A stretch of DNA of 60,900 nucleotides from Mycolicibacterium sp. 018/SC-01/001 (GTDB lineage: Bacteria > Actinomycetota > Actinomycetes > Mycobacteriales > Mycobacteriaceae), in assembly GCF_007096635.1 (NCBI RefSeq), contig NZ_VKAA01000028.1, positions 1 through 60,900 on the forward strand. Reading direction: 5' to 3'. This document shows, piece by piece, positions 26,455 through 35,467 of this stretch (positions are counted from its first letter, which is position 1; every line of letters starts with the position of its first letter). The notes under the pieces are model-generated. The model had not been told where the DNA came from and ran no database searches. It worked only from the letters and a program-made list of their open reading frames with translations. Both the position numbers and the translations under genes were made by a program.

Positions 26455-26589
26455 ATCCGCCAAATGTCGGTTCGAGTCCGACTGGGGCACCGTGAACCGC
26501 AGCTAGATTCGGTTCAGCCGTTCGAACTGACGAGAAAAGCGCTCTCATCGCGCCGTTGTTGCAGCGCGCGGCGGCGGATGGGTCAGCGC
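26455..26589 (+). repeat. Right direct repeat: truncated tRNA copy plus flank
   Basis: Starts at ATCCGCC, contains an intact T arm (GTCGG-TTCGAGT-CCGAC) and CACCG, but lacks the 5' half of the tRNA and has one G fewer in the acceptor run. About 100 bases of flank also align with the region after the real tRNA at roughly four matches in five. It is the attR-like right edge of the island and not a functional tRNA. Confidence 0.7.
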
Positions 26590-26619
26590 ATCTCACCGCG
26601 CGGCCTCTCGCAGCGTCCC

Positions 26620-27375
26620 TCACTCCGAACGCTCGGCCATGACCCGGGCGAGCGGCTTGGTGTCGGGATGCGCGTCTGGCTGGGGAGCGTCGGCGCTCGT
26701 CACTGCTTCGCTGTCGGGCCGCAGCGCGGTCAGTCCACCCGCGAGGACGGCAAGAATAAGCACTGCACCCGCCGGCACCAGAAAAGCCTCCTCGCCGAAG
26801 TAATGCTGAAGGAAGCCACCCATGACCGCCCCTACGGTCAACCCGAGCCACAAGGGACCCTGTATCCAGAACGACGGAGCGGGCTTGTGCAGCAACATAT
26901 TCGCCAGCCCGGCGCCGAACCGGACGACCGTGCCGGTCACGTATGTCAAAGCGAGGCTGCGCCCGGCCTCATCCTGCAGCGTCGCGTTCTGCAGCCCCAG
27001 TGCCAGCACGATCGGATACACGTGCCAGGGCACCGCGTCCGGCCCGTGCGGCACGAACACCCCGACGAGGATCAGCGTCCCCTGCACGCCGAGCAAGGCC
27101 GTCAGGCGCCAGCGCCCCGACCACGCGGCGATGAGGGTGCCAAGGAACGCGCCGAGGCAGAACACCAGGATCACGCCGCCGAAGCGCGCGACACCGATCC
27201 AGTCGCTGTCGCTGGCGGCCTCGCCGAACCGAGTCGTGTTGCCGCTCATGAACGACATGAACAGCTGCGCATACTCGATGAAACCGATCGCATCGGCCAT
27301 GCCCGCGAGCAGCGACAGCGACACCGCGAATCGCAGGCGGGTCCGGTCGTCAGCGGGGAAACTACGAACTGTCAC
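26620..27375 (-). CDS. DUF1275 (YoaK family) membrane protein
   Basis: A 251-residue membrane protein with six or seven predicted helices. The family hallmarks are seen: GMADAIGFIEY near residue 25, MSGNTTRFG near residue 45, LQNATLQ near residue 135 and VTGTVVRFGAGL near residue 150. The function of the YoaK family is not established. The GTG at 27375 has GAGGAG 5 bases upstream and is preferred to the longer start at 27405. A weak SigF-like promoter lies about 155 bases upstream. Confidence 0.82.
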   Translation of the reverse strand: MTVRSFPADDRTRLRFAVSLSLLAGMADAIGFIEYAQLFMSFMSGNTTRFGEAASDSDWIGVARFGGVILVFCLGAFLGTLIAAWSGRWRLTALLGVQGTLILVGVFVPHGPDAVPWHVYPIVLALGLQNATLQDEAGRSLALTYVTGTVVRFGAGLANMLLHKPAPSFWIQGPLWLGLTVGAVMGGFLQHYFGEEAFLVPAGAVLILAVLAGGLTALRPDSEAVTSADAPQPDAHPDTKPLARVMAERSE

Positions 27376-27750
27376 GTCGGCTCCTCGAGAGGTGTGGCGT
27401 GGCAAGGGGGGTGGCCGGCTAGCCCGCCACCCCGTCGCCTTTGACGGCGTGACGTTGTCGTGCGACTTCCGGTGATGTGATCGGCGTCCGCGGACGTGAG
27501 TTCCACCGCCCGATCATGTTGCGTGTGTCGTACCCCGGCGGACAACACGGCCAAACCGCACAAAGATGACCGGAAGCGAACATCCCGCGAAACCCAACCG
27601 CCGTTGCGCGTCGAAGCCAGTCTGTGTTGTCGCGATCACACCGGTGCGGCAGAACCACGTGATGGTCCTGTGATGTAGGCGTGGGTCGACTGGGTACGGC
27701 GGCGCGCAGCGCGTACAGTGCTAATCCAATTCCCGCCGAGGAGCTTTCAC
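27376..27750. other. Intergenic region between DUF1275 and a short ORF
   Basis: No gene is credible here; short antisense frames lack ribosome sites. It carries the DUF1275 upstream region with a possible SigF promoter (27530-27557) and, on the plus strand, TACAGT (27714-27719) as a TANNNT -10 and GAGGAG (27738-27743) for the ORF at 27751. Confidence 0.5.
27530..27557 (-). promoter_or_regulatory. Possible SigF promoter of the DUF1275 gene
   Basis: On the minus strand GGTTT (27553-27557), 17 bases, GGGTAC (27530-27535). Both hexamers fit SigF, but the spacer is long and the leader would be about 150 bases. Confidence 0.35.
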
Positions 27751-27852
27751 ATGCCCTCGGCGCCGCGCGAGGTGAGCCGTTACGACACTATGAACGACGT
27801 GTTCGTTCCCTGGCGCGCAATCCGGTACGAGTACCGGTCGGTCAACTCGTGA
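27751..27852 (+). CDS. 33-residue ORF, unknown
   Basis: A short ORF beginning MPSAPREVSRYDTMND and ending YEYRSVNS. It has GAGGAG with 7-base spacing to the ATG and a TANNNT -10 (TACAGT, 27714-27719) about 30 bases upstream. Its last 11 bases overlap the end of the convergent sulfotransferase-like gene. It may be a small protein, a leader, or the stump of a gene cut by rearrangement. No family is recognised. Confidence 0.35.
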   Translation: MPSAPREVSRYDTMNDVFVPWRAIRYEYRSVNS

Positions 27853-29392
27853 CCGCGGCGGTTGTGCCGATCACGGCTCCGGTGTGGTCGAGGGCCTGCA
27901 CCTGGTAGCTCAGTCCCTGATTGGGGATGGTGAATGTGGTGTCAGCGCCGGTGGCGGGGATCGTCAGGGCAGTGGGGGTGAGGTGGCCGGCATCGGGTCC
28001 GGACAGCACCTTCCATTGCGTGACCGCGGTGGCTCCATTCCACTGGGCATGAGCGGTGGTTCCGTCGATCTGCAAGATCGGGTTGTCCTGGGGTGTTCCC
28101 TGCCAGTTGTCGAAGAAGGCCCGGTAGGTCCCCGCGCCGGGCAGCGAGACGTCGTAGATCAGCTCACCCGCCGGGCCGAATTCGGAGATGTGTCCGGCGG
28201 TGCCCCACCCTGAGAACGTGTTTCCACGCCCGATCTGCTGCAGATTTCCCATCGCGCCGGCAACAAGTTGGTCCGGATGAGTCTGGTTGCGCACGAGTGT
28301 CGCGACGTGTGTGACGGGATCGATGTGAATCCACTCCAGACTCGACAATCCGCCGCCGCCGGTCCCGGAATTCGAGTTGTTGTTGAACAGGGTCACGGTG
28401 TTGGCGTCAGGCATCTCAGCGTCATGCTGGAACGCGAACTCGACGCCATCGGCCAGGTGGAAGGTCGATTGCTTACCACCTAGCTGCCAATTGATCTGCC
28501 CTGAGGTGGGGTTGACGTCGAACACGGTCGACGTGTGTCGTAGCGAGACCACGAGGTTTCCCGCTGGATCGAGGGCGATCGAGTTCATGTGGTACGGGTC
28601 CCAGATACGGCCGGGCGCGTACTTCACATAACTGTCGGTGAGGGGAACGTGCTGCAGAGCGTCCCAGTGCGACAGGGGTTTTCCGGTGGCGACGTCGACC
28701 ACGGTGGCGATGCAGTCGTACATCTGTCCGTCCTTGGGGCCGCCGACGGAGGAAAGGTCGGCGGTGACTTCCTTGTAGGCAGTGATCAAGGCATGACCGT
28801 CAGGGGTCAGGCGGAACTCGTGTGCGTCGGCGCTCAGTCCGTCACCGGGGGTGAGTGTCTTGATGAGGTGGTAGTGAGTATCGACGATGTAGTCCTCACC
28901 AGTCCCGTGGCCGTTCACGCGACTCCCGACCCACCAGGTCAGCACCGGTTCGCCATTGAGTGTCTGGGTGCGAAAATTGTTGGTACCTTTGCCTGCCGGA
29001 GCATTCCAACCCCAGATGAGGTGTCCGTCCTTGGACATGATCCGTACCCCAGGGGAGACCCCGCCCTGCGGCGCAGGAGAATTTCTGCTCGGTTCCTGGG
29101 ACGGACTCTGCGGAGCAGCACCGCGGGTTCTGTCGAGGTCGACGGCCGCGCTGAAGCCAGTGGTGTAGAAGACGTCGCCGGTCAAGCCGTCCGGGTTGTT
29201 CACATTCACGCTGTAGGCGATGCCGCGCAGTACATCGTCGACCGCGGTGGGGGAGAACGCCTCGACGCTCGCGTCGGCCGGCGCCGCGGACGCCCGCGTT
29301 GGTGTGCTGCCGGATCCACACCCCGCCAGCAGGACCACACCCGTGGTGAACACCGCGGCACTGATCATCCCGCGACTTCTACGGCGACGCAT
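27842..29392 (-). CDS. Arylsulfotransferase-like (ASST) lipoprotein
   Basis: A 516-residue exported protein. Twin arginines and a hydrophobic stretch lead to the lipobox LLAGC near residue 24. The mature protein is a beta-propeller of the arylsulfotransferase family (PF14269 type): repeated segments such as DGHLIWGWNAP, VDTHYHLIKTL, DAHEFRLTPDGHALITAY, PYHMNSIALDPAGNLVVSLRHTS and FAFQHDAEMP, with the histidines expected near the central channel. These enzymes move sulfate between phenols outside the cytoplasm, but many actinobacterial members are untested. AAGGAGGT lies 7 bases before the ATG at 29392, deciding against 29410. Confidence 0.8.
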   Translation of the reverse strand: MRRRRSRGMISAAVFTTGVVLLAGCGSGSTPTRASAAPADASVEAFSPTAVDDVLRGIAYSVNVNNPDGLTGDVFYTTGFSAAVDLDRTRGAAPQSPSQEPSRNSPAPQGGVSPGVRIMSKDGHLIWGWNAPAGKGTNNFRTQTLNGEPVLTWWVGSRVNGHGTGEDYIVDTHYHLIKTLTPGDGLSADAHEFRLTPDGHALITAYKEVTADLSSVGGPKDGQMYDCIATVVDVATGKPLSHWDALQHVPLTDSYVKYAPGRIWDPYHMNSIALDPAGNLVVSLRHTSTVFDVNPTSGQINWQLGGKQSTFHLADGVEFAFQHDAEMPDANTVTLFNNNSNSGTGGGGLSSLEWIHIDPVTHVATLVRNQTHPDQLVAGAMGNLQQIGRGNTFSGWGTAGHISEFGPAGELIYDVSLPGAGTYRAFFDNWQGTPQDNPILQIDGTTAHAQWNGATAVTQWKVLSGPDAGHLTPTALTIPATGADTTFTIPNQGLSYQVQALDHTGAVIGTTAAVTS

Positions 29393-29520
29393 CCGCGACA
29401 CCTCCTTCATGCAGGCAAGCCCTCGACGGCAGGTGACCCCACGCTATCGGGTCGTCCCGGCGCCGACCTGTGCCGGACGTGTGTAGACGCTATGGCTTTC
29501 AGCGACTCCGGGACGCCGTC

Positions 29521-30557
29521 TCACACGCCCGCGTGCTGAGCGGGCCCGCGTGCGATGAGCCTCTCCCAGTTCCCGGATGCGATCCCGTTCCGTTCGGCTT
29601 CGGTTGCCGGCAGGTTCTCTATAAGGTCCGTGCCGCGCCGCCGGTGTTGTCAATGTAGGGATAATCCGTCGCGGTCATGATCCGTTCGGTGCCGACGACC
29701 TCGGCCGCCCAGCGGTAATAGCGTTCGCTGAGCATGCCGCTGCCAGTCACCGAGACGTTCTGGCGTAACACTTCCGACAGGGGTCGCTGCAGGTGCAAGC
29801 CCGTCTGCTCGAGGGTCGGTGCCCACCGTTCGTAGTAGAAGAGCACGAGCTCGCCCCAATGGCCGAGGATGACCTGGAGATCGGGGAACCGGTCGAAGAC
29901 ACCGCCAATGGCCATGCGTAGGAACTGAATGCCCGTCTCGTAGTGCCAGCCGATCGCCGGCGAGGACAGGACGAAGTCCAGGTCGCCGAACCCGGAGTAA
30001 TACGCGTCACGAACCGCTGGTGTGGGTTCTTGAGGATGGAGGTAGATCGGTGCTCCGAATCGTTCCGCGACCCCATACAGATCGTCGAACACGCGGTTGT
30101 CCATGCTCACGTCACCGGTACGTCCGTTGATCAGAGCGCCAGGGAATCCGAGTGTGCCCACAGCGCGCTCGAATTCGGCAGCGGCGGCCGGCGGATCAGG
30201 AGTGGGAATCGCGGCGAAACCCTGCAGTCGATCGGGATGTGCGGCAACGACATCGGCGAGGGCATCGTTGACCTGCCGGGCGACCGTGACGGCGTCAGGT
30301 GCGGACAGATTCTGCATGCCGGGTGAGGTGAGCGACAGGACTTGCACGTCGACACCCTGATCGTCCATCGCGGCGATCCGTTGCTCGCCGGTGTCGAGAA
30401 GTGCCCGCTGCACCCGACGCGTCCGCTCGAGCACACTATCTGCCTCGTCGTGTCCGCCTGGACCGTCCTGCCATGCGTCCATGAGTTCGGGGACGACGAA
30501 GTGTTCCTCCAAGGCGACGATCTTCGGCGCCCGTGATGCCGGTGATGTAGTGCTCAC
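29521..30557 (-). pseudogene. Amidohydrolase (ACMSD-like), C-terminal frameshift
   Basis: The intact part (29619-30557, 312 residues) is a metal-dependent amidohydrolase of the aminocarboxymuconate/gamma-resorcylate decarboxylase family: VALEEHF near residue 15, IYLHPQEPTP with a metal histidine, VILGHWGE and TATDYPY with the metal aspartate. It then stops after GGAARTL. In the next frame the sequence continues as IENLPATEAERNGIASGNWE, exactly the usual family ending, and stops at 29521. One lost T near 29625 explains both. The lost part is only the last 30 or so residues, so some activity could remain; a sequencing error is possible. It is the last gene of the dioxygenase operon. Confidence 0.8.
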
Positions 30558-30630
30558 CCGACAACGCTACAGGCGTCAACTCGCAGACAGCTGTGAACAA
30601 CCTGCTGCTGCCCACGAGCGAGGCCCGGCG

Positions 30631-32964
30631 TCAGCAGACGTCCAGCGCAGCCCTGATGATGCTGTCGGTGTCGATGCCGTGGTGCCGGTAGACGGAGTCG
30701 AGGTCACCGACTTGGCCGAATTCGCTGACGCCCAACGATTTACATCGCACCCGGTTGATCGTGGCGAGGAAGGCCAGGGTGTGGGGATGCCCGTCGAGCA
30801 CGGTGACCATCGGCGCCGCCCGTTCGGCCGGGAAGACCTGGTCGAGGATCGAGGATTGCCCCGCCGCGAGACCGTCGCGGGCACGGATGGCCCGGTAGAG
30901 CAGATCGGGACTCGTCACGCAGATGACCTCGGCCGCCACACCCATCTCGGCGAGCCGGTCCGCCGCCGCCACGGCCTCGGTGACCAACGCACCCATCGTC
31001 ACAATGCACACCGCAGGTGTGGTGGTCGGACGCAAGGTGTAGGCGCCGGCCAGCACATGGCGACGGCGTCGTTCTCGGGCGGCCGGATCCGTTGGGATGG
31101 CGGCCAATTCCTGGCGGACCGGTCGAGTCGACAGCCGCAGGTAAGACGACGTCCCGTCAGGCTTGCCCAGACGGCTGAGGCATTCCAGCAGAATCCACTC
31201 GACTTCTGCGGCGAACGCCGGCTCGCAACTGACGCAGCCGGGCTGCTCGAGACCGATGGATGGCGTCGTGATCGACTGGTGCGCACCGCCTTCGGCGGCC
31301 AGAGTGACTCCGGACGGGGTGCCGACGAGAATCGATTGCCCACCCGCGTAGATGCCGAAAGACCATGGCTCCAGGGCACGTTCGACGAAGGGGTCGTAGA
31401 GCACGCCGATGGGCAGGAGCGGCTGGCCCCATCGACTCCAGGTGGCGCCCAGTTCTCCGAGCAGGCCGACCAGGTTCACCTCGGCGATGCCGAGTTCCAT
31501 GTGCTGACCGCTCGGATTCTCGCGCCAGTGCATGATCGTGTCCGAGTCGTCGGCGAACCAGTCGGGCCGTTCCGACGGTGACCACACGCCCACCTTGTTG
31601 AGCCAGCCGGCCAGGTTCGTGCTGGAGCTGACGTCCGGGCTCACGGTGACGATGCGTTGTGCGACATCGGGTGCTTCTCGCGTCAGGTCCAGCAGTGTGC
31701 GCCCCAGTGCGCTCTGGGTGTTGGTCACTGCCGGCGGGTTGCGCCCGATGTCGACCGGGACCCGCGGGGGCTCCACCAGACGGACGGGTTCTCGCTGCAA
31801 CCGTTCGGAGACCTGCCGGCAGAGCCGGCCGGGGGAGGAGTGAGGATCGAACCGTCGGAAGGGTTGCTCGGGATTCTCACCCAGAGTCCATGCCAATTCG
31901 ACGAATTGGTCGTCGGTCAGCAGTGACGAGTGGTTCTGCGGGTGTCCCTGGGTGGGGAGCCCGAAGCCCTTGATGGTGTAGGCGAGGATGACGGTGGGCC
32001 GGGTGTCGTCGATCTGGTCGTAGGCGTCGAGCAACGAGGTGAGGTCGTGGCCGCCGAGGTTTGCGATGGCCCGGACCAGCGTGGCGTCGTCGAGGTCGGC
32101 GATCAGCGCAGCCACTCCGGCGGATTCCGGGCCGGTGCCGGGCAACCGGGTGCGCAGTTCGTCGGCCGAACAGCGCAGCAGCCGTTGGTATTCGGGGTTG
32201 GGCATGGTCACGATGCGCGTCCGCAGGTCCTCACCGCCGGGGCGGCGGAACAGCGCGTCGAGCAGGGTTCCGAATTTCACGGTGAGCACCTGCCATCCCG
32301 CGGCGGCGAACATGGCCTCCAGCCGTCCGGAGGCGATGTGGGGCACGACGCGGTCGAGCGACTGGCGGTTCATGTCGACGATCCAGACGATCTCCCCGAG
32401 CTCGGGCACCACCGGATCCAGTATCGCTTCCCAGATCGCACCCTCGTCGAGTTCCGCGTCGCCGACGAGCGAGTACTGGCGGCCGGTTCCGCTGCCGCCG
32501 AACACGGTGTCGATGTAGCGGCGCGCGAAGGTGGCCCAGATCGGCGCCGTCGCACCGATACCCACCGATCCCGTCGAGTAGTCGACCGGGTCGGGGTCCT
32601 TCGTACGACTCGGATAGCTCTGCAGACCGCCGAATTCCCGCAGGCTCGTCATGTGCTGCTCGTCGAGAGTCCCGAGCAGATAGTTGATGCTGTGCAGCAC
32701 CGGAGACGCGTGAGGCTTGACGGACACCCTGTCCCCGGCCCGGAGCCGTCCGAAGTACAGCGAGGTCATGATGCCCACGATCGACGCCGACGACGCCTGA
32801 TGGCCGCCGACTTTCATGCCGCTGGGGTTGGGACGCACCCGGTTGGCGTGGTGCACCATCGCCGTCGAGAGCCACAGCACACGGGAGGCGATCGCTTCCA
32901 GATCCGCGAGCGTCGCGGCATCGTCGGGTCGGGACACGGGTTCGGATGAGTGCGCGATCGTCAT
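30631..32964 (-). CDS. AceE-like thiamine-diphosphate enzyme
   Basis: A 777-residue transketolase-fold enzyme related to the homodimeric E1 of pyruvate dehydrogenase but shorter than the roughly 900 residues usual for AceE. It has HQASSASI and KPHASPVLHSINYLLG near the N-terminus, the TPP motif GDAELDEGAIWEA near residue 170 with WIVDMNRQSLD, and the second-half Pyr domain with MELGIAEVNLVG. No E2 or E3 gene is near. It overlaps the flavin monooxygenase gene (ATGA at 32961-32964), so it probably handles a 2-oxo acid released by the ring-cleavage pathway. Reaction and acceptor are unknown. Confidence 0.75.
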   Translation of the reverse strand: MTIAHSSEPVSRPDDAATLADLEAIASRVLWLSTAMVHHANRVRPNPSGMKVGGHQASSASIVGIMTSLYFGRLRAGDRVSVKPHASPVLHSINYLLGTLDEQHMTSLREFGGLQSYPSRTKDPDPVDYSTGSVGIGATAPIWATFARRYIDTVFGGSGTGRQYSLVGDAELDEGAIWEAILDPVVPELGEIVWIVDMNRQSLDRVVPHIASGRLEAMFAAAGWQVLTVKFGTLLDALFRRPGGEDLRTRIVTMPNPEYQRLLRCSADELRTRLPGTGPESAGVAALIADLDDATLVRAIANLGGHDLTSLLDAYDQIDDTRPTVILAYTIKGFGLPTQGHPQNHSSLLTDDQFVELAWTLGENPEQPFRRFDPHSSPGRLCRQVSERLQREPVRLVEPPRVPVDIGRNPPAVTNTQSALGRTLLDLTREAPDVAQRIVTVSPDVSSSTNLAGWLNKVGVWSPSERPDWFADDSDTIMHWRENPSGQHMELGIAEVNLVGLLGELGATWSRWGQPLLPIGVLYDPFVERALEPWSFGIYAGGQSILVGTPSGVTLAAEGGAHQSITTPSIGLEQPGCVSCEPAFAAEVEWILLECLSRLGKPDGTSSYLRLSTRPVRQELAAIPTDPAARERRRRHVLAGAYTLRPTTTPAVCIVTMGALVTEAVAAADRLAEMGVAAEVICVTSPDLLYRAIRARDGLAAGQSSILDQVFPAERAAPMVTVLDGHPHTLAFLATINRVRCKSLGVSEFGQVGDLDSVYRHHGIDTDSIIRAALDVC

Positions 32965-34760
32965 GGTGTCACCTGTCCTCGCCGCTCGGTGGAATCTTCA
33001 CCATGATGCGCGCTCGCGCGGCCGTAGACATCACGCCATGCGCGATCGACGAACGTCACGAGTTGGTCAACCGACGAGGGACCGGTTCGGGTCCGCCAGA
33101 CCACGTGGCCGTCGGGCCTGACGACGACCGCGCCATGGTCACCCACCTCCAGCAGAGCCTCAGCGCGGGGGACACCGACGACGGCGAGCGGCACGGAGAC
33201 GGGATGATCTGCGAGGGCCTCCGTCCACTGCCGCGGATCGGCCGTGAATACGGTCAGCCCGGTGGGCCGGATGGCGTCGTGGGTGGACGTCTCGGCGCCG
33301 TCGCGCGACGGGAGGATCACGTGCGGGAGACGCGCCCCGGGGTGGGTGGTCGGGTGATACAGCCCGACGTCTCCGTCGGGGCAGCGGCCTTCGGAGTCGT
33401 CGATCAACGCACTGTGGTAGGCGTAGCCGAACTCCAGGCCGCTGGCGACGAAGTGTTCCTCCTGTCCCGGGATGGCCTCGGCCATCGTCAGCCGTAATCG
33501 CTGGCTGCGGGCACCGTGCCGCAGCAGGCGCCGGGTACGTGACGTCTGCGCGGCGACCAGGGCATCCGCCACACGCCCGACCACGGTGTCGGGCAACCAG
33601 TTCAGCGGCAGCTTGTCGATGATCTCGGTGGCCCGGTGCAGCGACCGGTTGGTGATACCCAGGGGCGCGGTGACGTGGTCGAGCGCGAAGTGGTTGTGGG
33701 TACTCTGCCCGGCGAATCTCTCGATCACCGGCCGCCGCTCGACGTCGTAGGTGTCCAGCAGCGATTCCGGCGCGCCGTCGTGCAGGACCGCGGCGAGCTT
33801 CCACGCGAGGTTGTGCGCGTCCTGCACTCCGCTGTTGAGGCCGAAGCCGCCGGTGTGCGGAAACCGGTGGGCAGCGTCGCCGATGAGCAGCAGCGGGCCC
33901 TGGCGGAATCGGTCGGCAATCTGCCGGGTCATGGTCCACGTGCCGGTCGAGCGGATCTGATACTCGGCGGCGCCGATCACATCGGGCAGGATCGTATTCC
34001 AGTAGCGTCGGCTGTCACGGGCGATCGGTTGTGCAGCATGCAGATACGGTGTCATCAGGATGTAGTCGTCGTCGGCGTGCGCGATCATCACGCCGCTGAA
34101 GCGGGGGTGGTAGATCCAGCTGAGTAGTGGCCGGCTCGCGCTCTCGGGGTACAGGCCGGGGGCGTGGAAGAAGACACTACCCATGTGGGCGAGCACGGGG
34201 CCCGTCATCGTGATCCCGGCGGAATCACGCAGCGTGCTGTTCGCGCCGTCGGCGGCGATGACGAAGCGTGGCACGACCGAATCGGCGCCGCTACCTCGGG
34301 ACCGAAGAAGCACTCTGCTGCCTAGCATTTCAGCCCGGTAGCCGCGGCGGAACTCGACGAGGGGCTCGGCGTCGACCGCGTCCCACAGCTTCGGCATGAG
34401 CAGATGCTGACCGATGTGCGAGATGAGATGGCGACTGTGCGAGCGGACTTCCGCGAGCCGGTCCGGCTGGGAGAGCAGATCGATCTCGCCGATGGGATCG
34501 GAGCGGACGTCGGTACACCAGCGGATGATGTTGACCGTGTCGATCGGCGGTGTGATCGAATCGAGTACGGTGCCCAGGTTGGGGGCAGCCTGGTTCCAGA
34601 TCTCCAACGTCCGGGCGTTGATGACATGCGCGGCGGGATGCAGGCGCGGGTCCTGACGCTCCTCGACGAGGGTGCTGGCGATCCCGTAGCGCGCCAGCAG
34701 CAGCGCCATGGTGGACCCGGCCGCGCCGGCGCCGACGATCATGATCGGTTCATCGGTCAT
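32961..34760 (-). CDS. FAD-dependent aromatic-ring monooxygenase
   Basis: A 599-residue class A flavoprotein monooxygenase (PHBH/MhpA/phenol hydroxylase group), which hydroxylates a phenolic ring with NAD(P)H and O2. The N-terminal dinucleotide loop GAGAAGSTMALLLARYG, the middle DG-type region FVIAADGANS and the FAD-ribityl motif GDAAHRFPHTGGFGLNSG are present; a thioredoxin-like C-terminal domain completes the length. It is three bases after the dioxygenase gene and overlaps the AceE-like gene. It likely prepares the catechol or hydroquinone substrate for the neighbouring dioxygenase. Confidence 0.88.
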   Translation of the reverse strand: MTDEPIMIVGAGAAGSTMALLLARYGIASTLVEERQDPRLHPAAHVINARTLEIWNQAAPNLGTVLDSITPPIDTVNIIRWCTDVRSDPIGEIDLLSQPDRLAEVRSHSRHLISHIGQHLLMPKLWDAVDAEPLVEFRRGYRAEMLGSRVLLRSRGSGADSVVPRFVIAADGANSTLRDSAGITMTGPVLAHMGSVFFHAPGLYPESASRPLLSWIYHPRFSGVMIAHADDDYILMTPYLHAAQPIARDSRRYWNTILPDVIGAAEYQIRSTGTWTMTRQIADRFRQGPLLLIGDAAHRFPHTGGFGLNSGVQDAHNLAWKLAAVLHDGAPESLLDTYDVERRPVIERFAGQSTHNHFALDHVTAPLGITNRSLHRATEIIDKLPLNWLPDTVVGRVADALVAAQTSRTRRLLRHGARSQRLRLTMAEAIPGQEEHFVASGLEFGYAYHSALIDDSEGRCPDGDVGLYHPTTHPGARLPHVILPSRDGAETSTHDAIRPTGLTVFTADPRQWTEALADHPVSVPLAVVGVPRAEALLEVGDHGAVVVRPDGHVVWRTRTGPSSVDQLVTFVDRAWRDVYGRASAHHGEDSTERRGQVTP

Positions 34761-34763
34761 GTG

Positions 34764-35453
34764 TCACAACGTCTTCCACGTGATGGCCCGCTTGTTCGAC
34801 CGCTGCTTGGTGCCGGGACGCGTGCCCGCGCCCCGGGCGAGCAGCTGCTCGGAGTCGACACCGGCGCGCAACTGCTCGAGAAGGTAGTCGGGGTCGATGT
34901 TGGTGCCGATCGGATTGTCGTCGAATTCGCGGCTGTTGAAGTAGTCCGCGGTCTCCTGCGCGGTGGGAAAGTTCTCGGTCTGGAACTCCAGCCGGATTCC
35001 TTCCGGATCCTCGTAGTAGAGGCTGGTCGTCGGTCCGTGGTTGATGGCCCACACCGGGGTGATGCCGACGCCTTTGAGTCGTTCATAGGTCAGGAGCAGC
35101 TTCTCGACCGAGACGAACGTGAACGCCAGGTGGTCGATGCCGTAGGTCTTGCGGCGCCACCGCGACAGGGGGAACGCGTAGCGCACGGGTGGCGGGAGTT
35201 TGACCAGGGCCAGCCGGTGGCTCTCGTGATCCCACGTGAGAAATGCGATCTGGCTGTCTTCGTGGACCACGCGGGCTCCGAAGACGTGGCCGTACCACTC
35301 GATCATCTCGGCACTGCGCGCGGTCTTGACGACCCAGTGCGCGATGAAGTCGGGGACCAACCGAACCGGCAGGCCCTCCAGATCCGGTGCTTTCGTGGTC
35401 GTGTCGGCGTCGTCGGTGTTGTTGGGTTGCAGCGGATTGGGTGTGGCGCTCAT
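34764..35453 (-). CDS. VOC-family extradiol dioxygenase
   Basis: A 229-residue glyoxalase/bleomycin-fold protein with a long polar N-terminus and the 2-His-1-carboxylate set expected of extradiol (ring-cleaving) dioxygenases: HWVVKT near residue 40, GIDHLAF near residue 110 and RLEFQTE near residue 160. It is smaller than two-domain catechol 2,3-dioxygenases and resembles the single-module type. GAAGGGAT precedes the ATG. It is second in the operon after a fumarylacetoacetate-hydrolase-like gene. The substrate is not predictable. Confidence 0.8.
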   Translation of the reverse strand: MSATPNPLQPNNTDDADTTTKAPDLEGLPVRLVPDFIAHWVVKTARSAEMIEWYGHVFGARVVHEDSQIAFLTWDHESHRLALVKLPPPVRYAFPLSRWRRKTYGIDHLAFTFVSVEKLLLTYERLKGVGITPVWAINHGPTTSLYYEDPEGIRLEFQTENFPTAQETADYFNSREFDDNPIGTNIDPDYLLEQLRAGVDSEQLLARGAGTRPGTKQRSNKRAITWKTL

Positions 35454-35467
35454 GGATGCAGATCCCT

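Noticed and set aside
26455..26492. A second functional tRNA
   Set aside because: Only the 3' half is present; the D arm and the 5' acceptor strand are missing and the acceptor run is one G short.
30631..32964. Housekeeping pyruvate dehydrogenase E1
   Set aside because: Shorter than AceE, overlaps an aromatic monooxygenase gene, and no E2/E3 genes are near.
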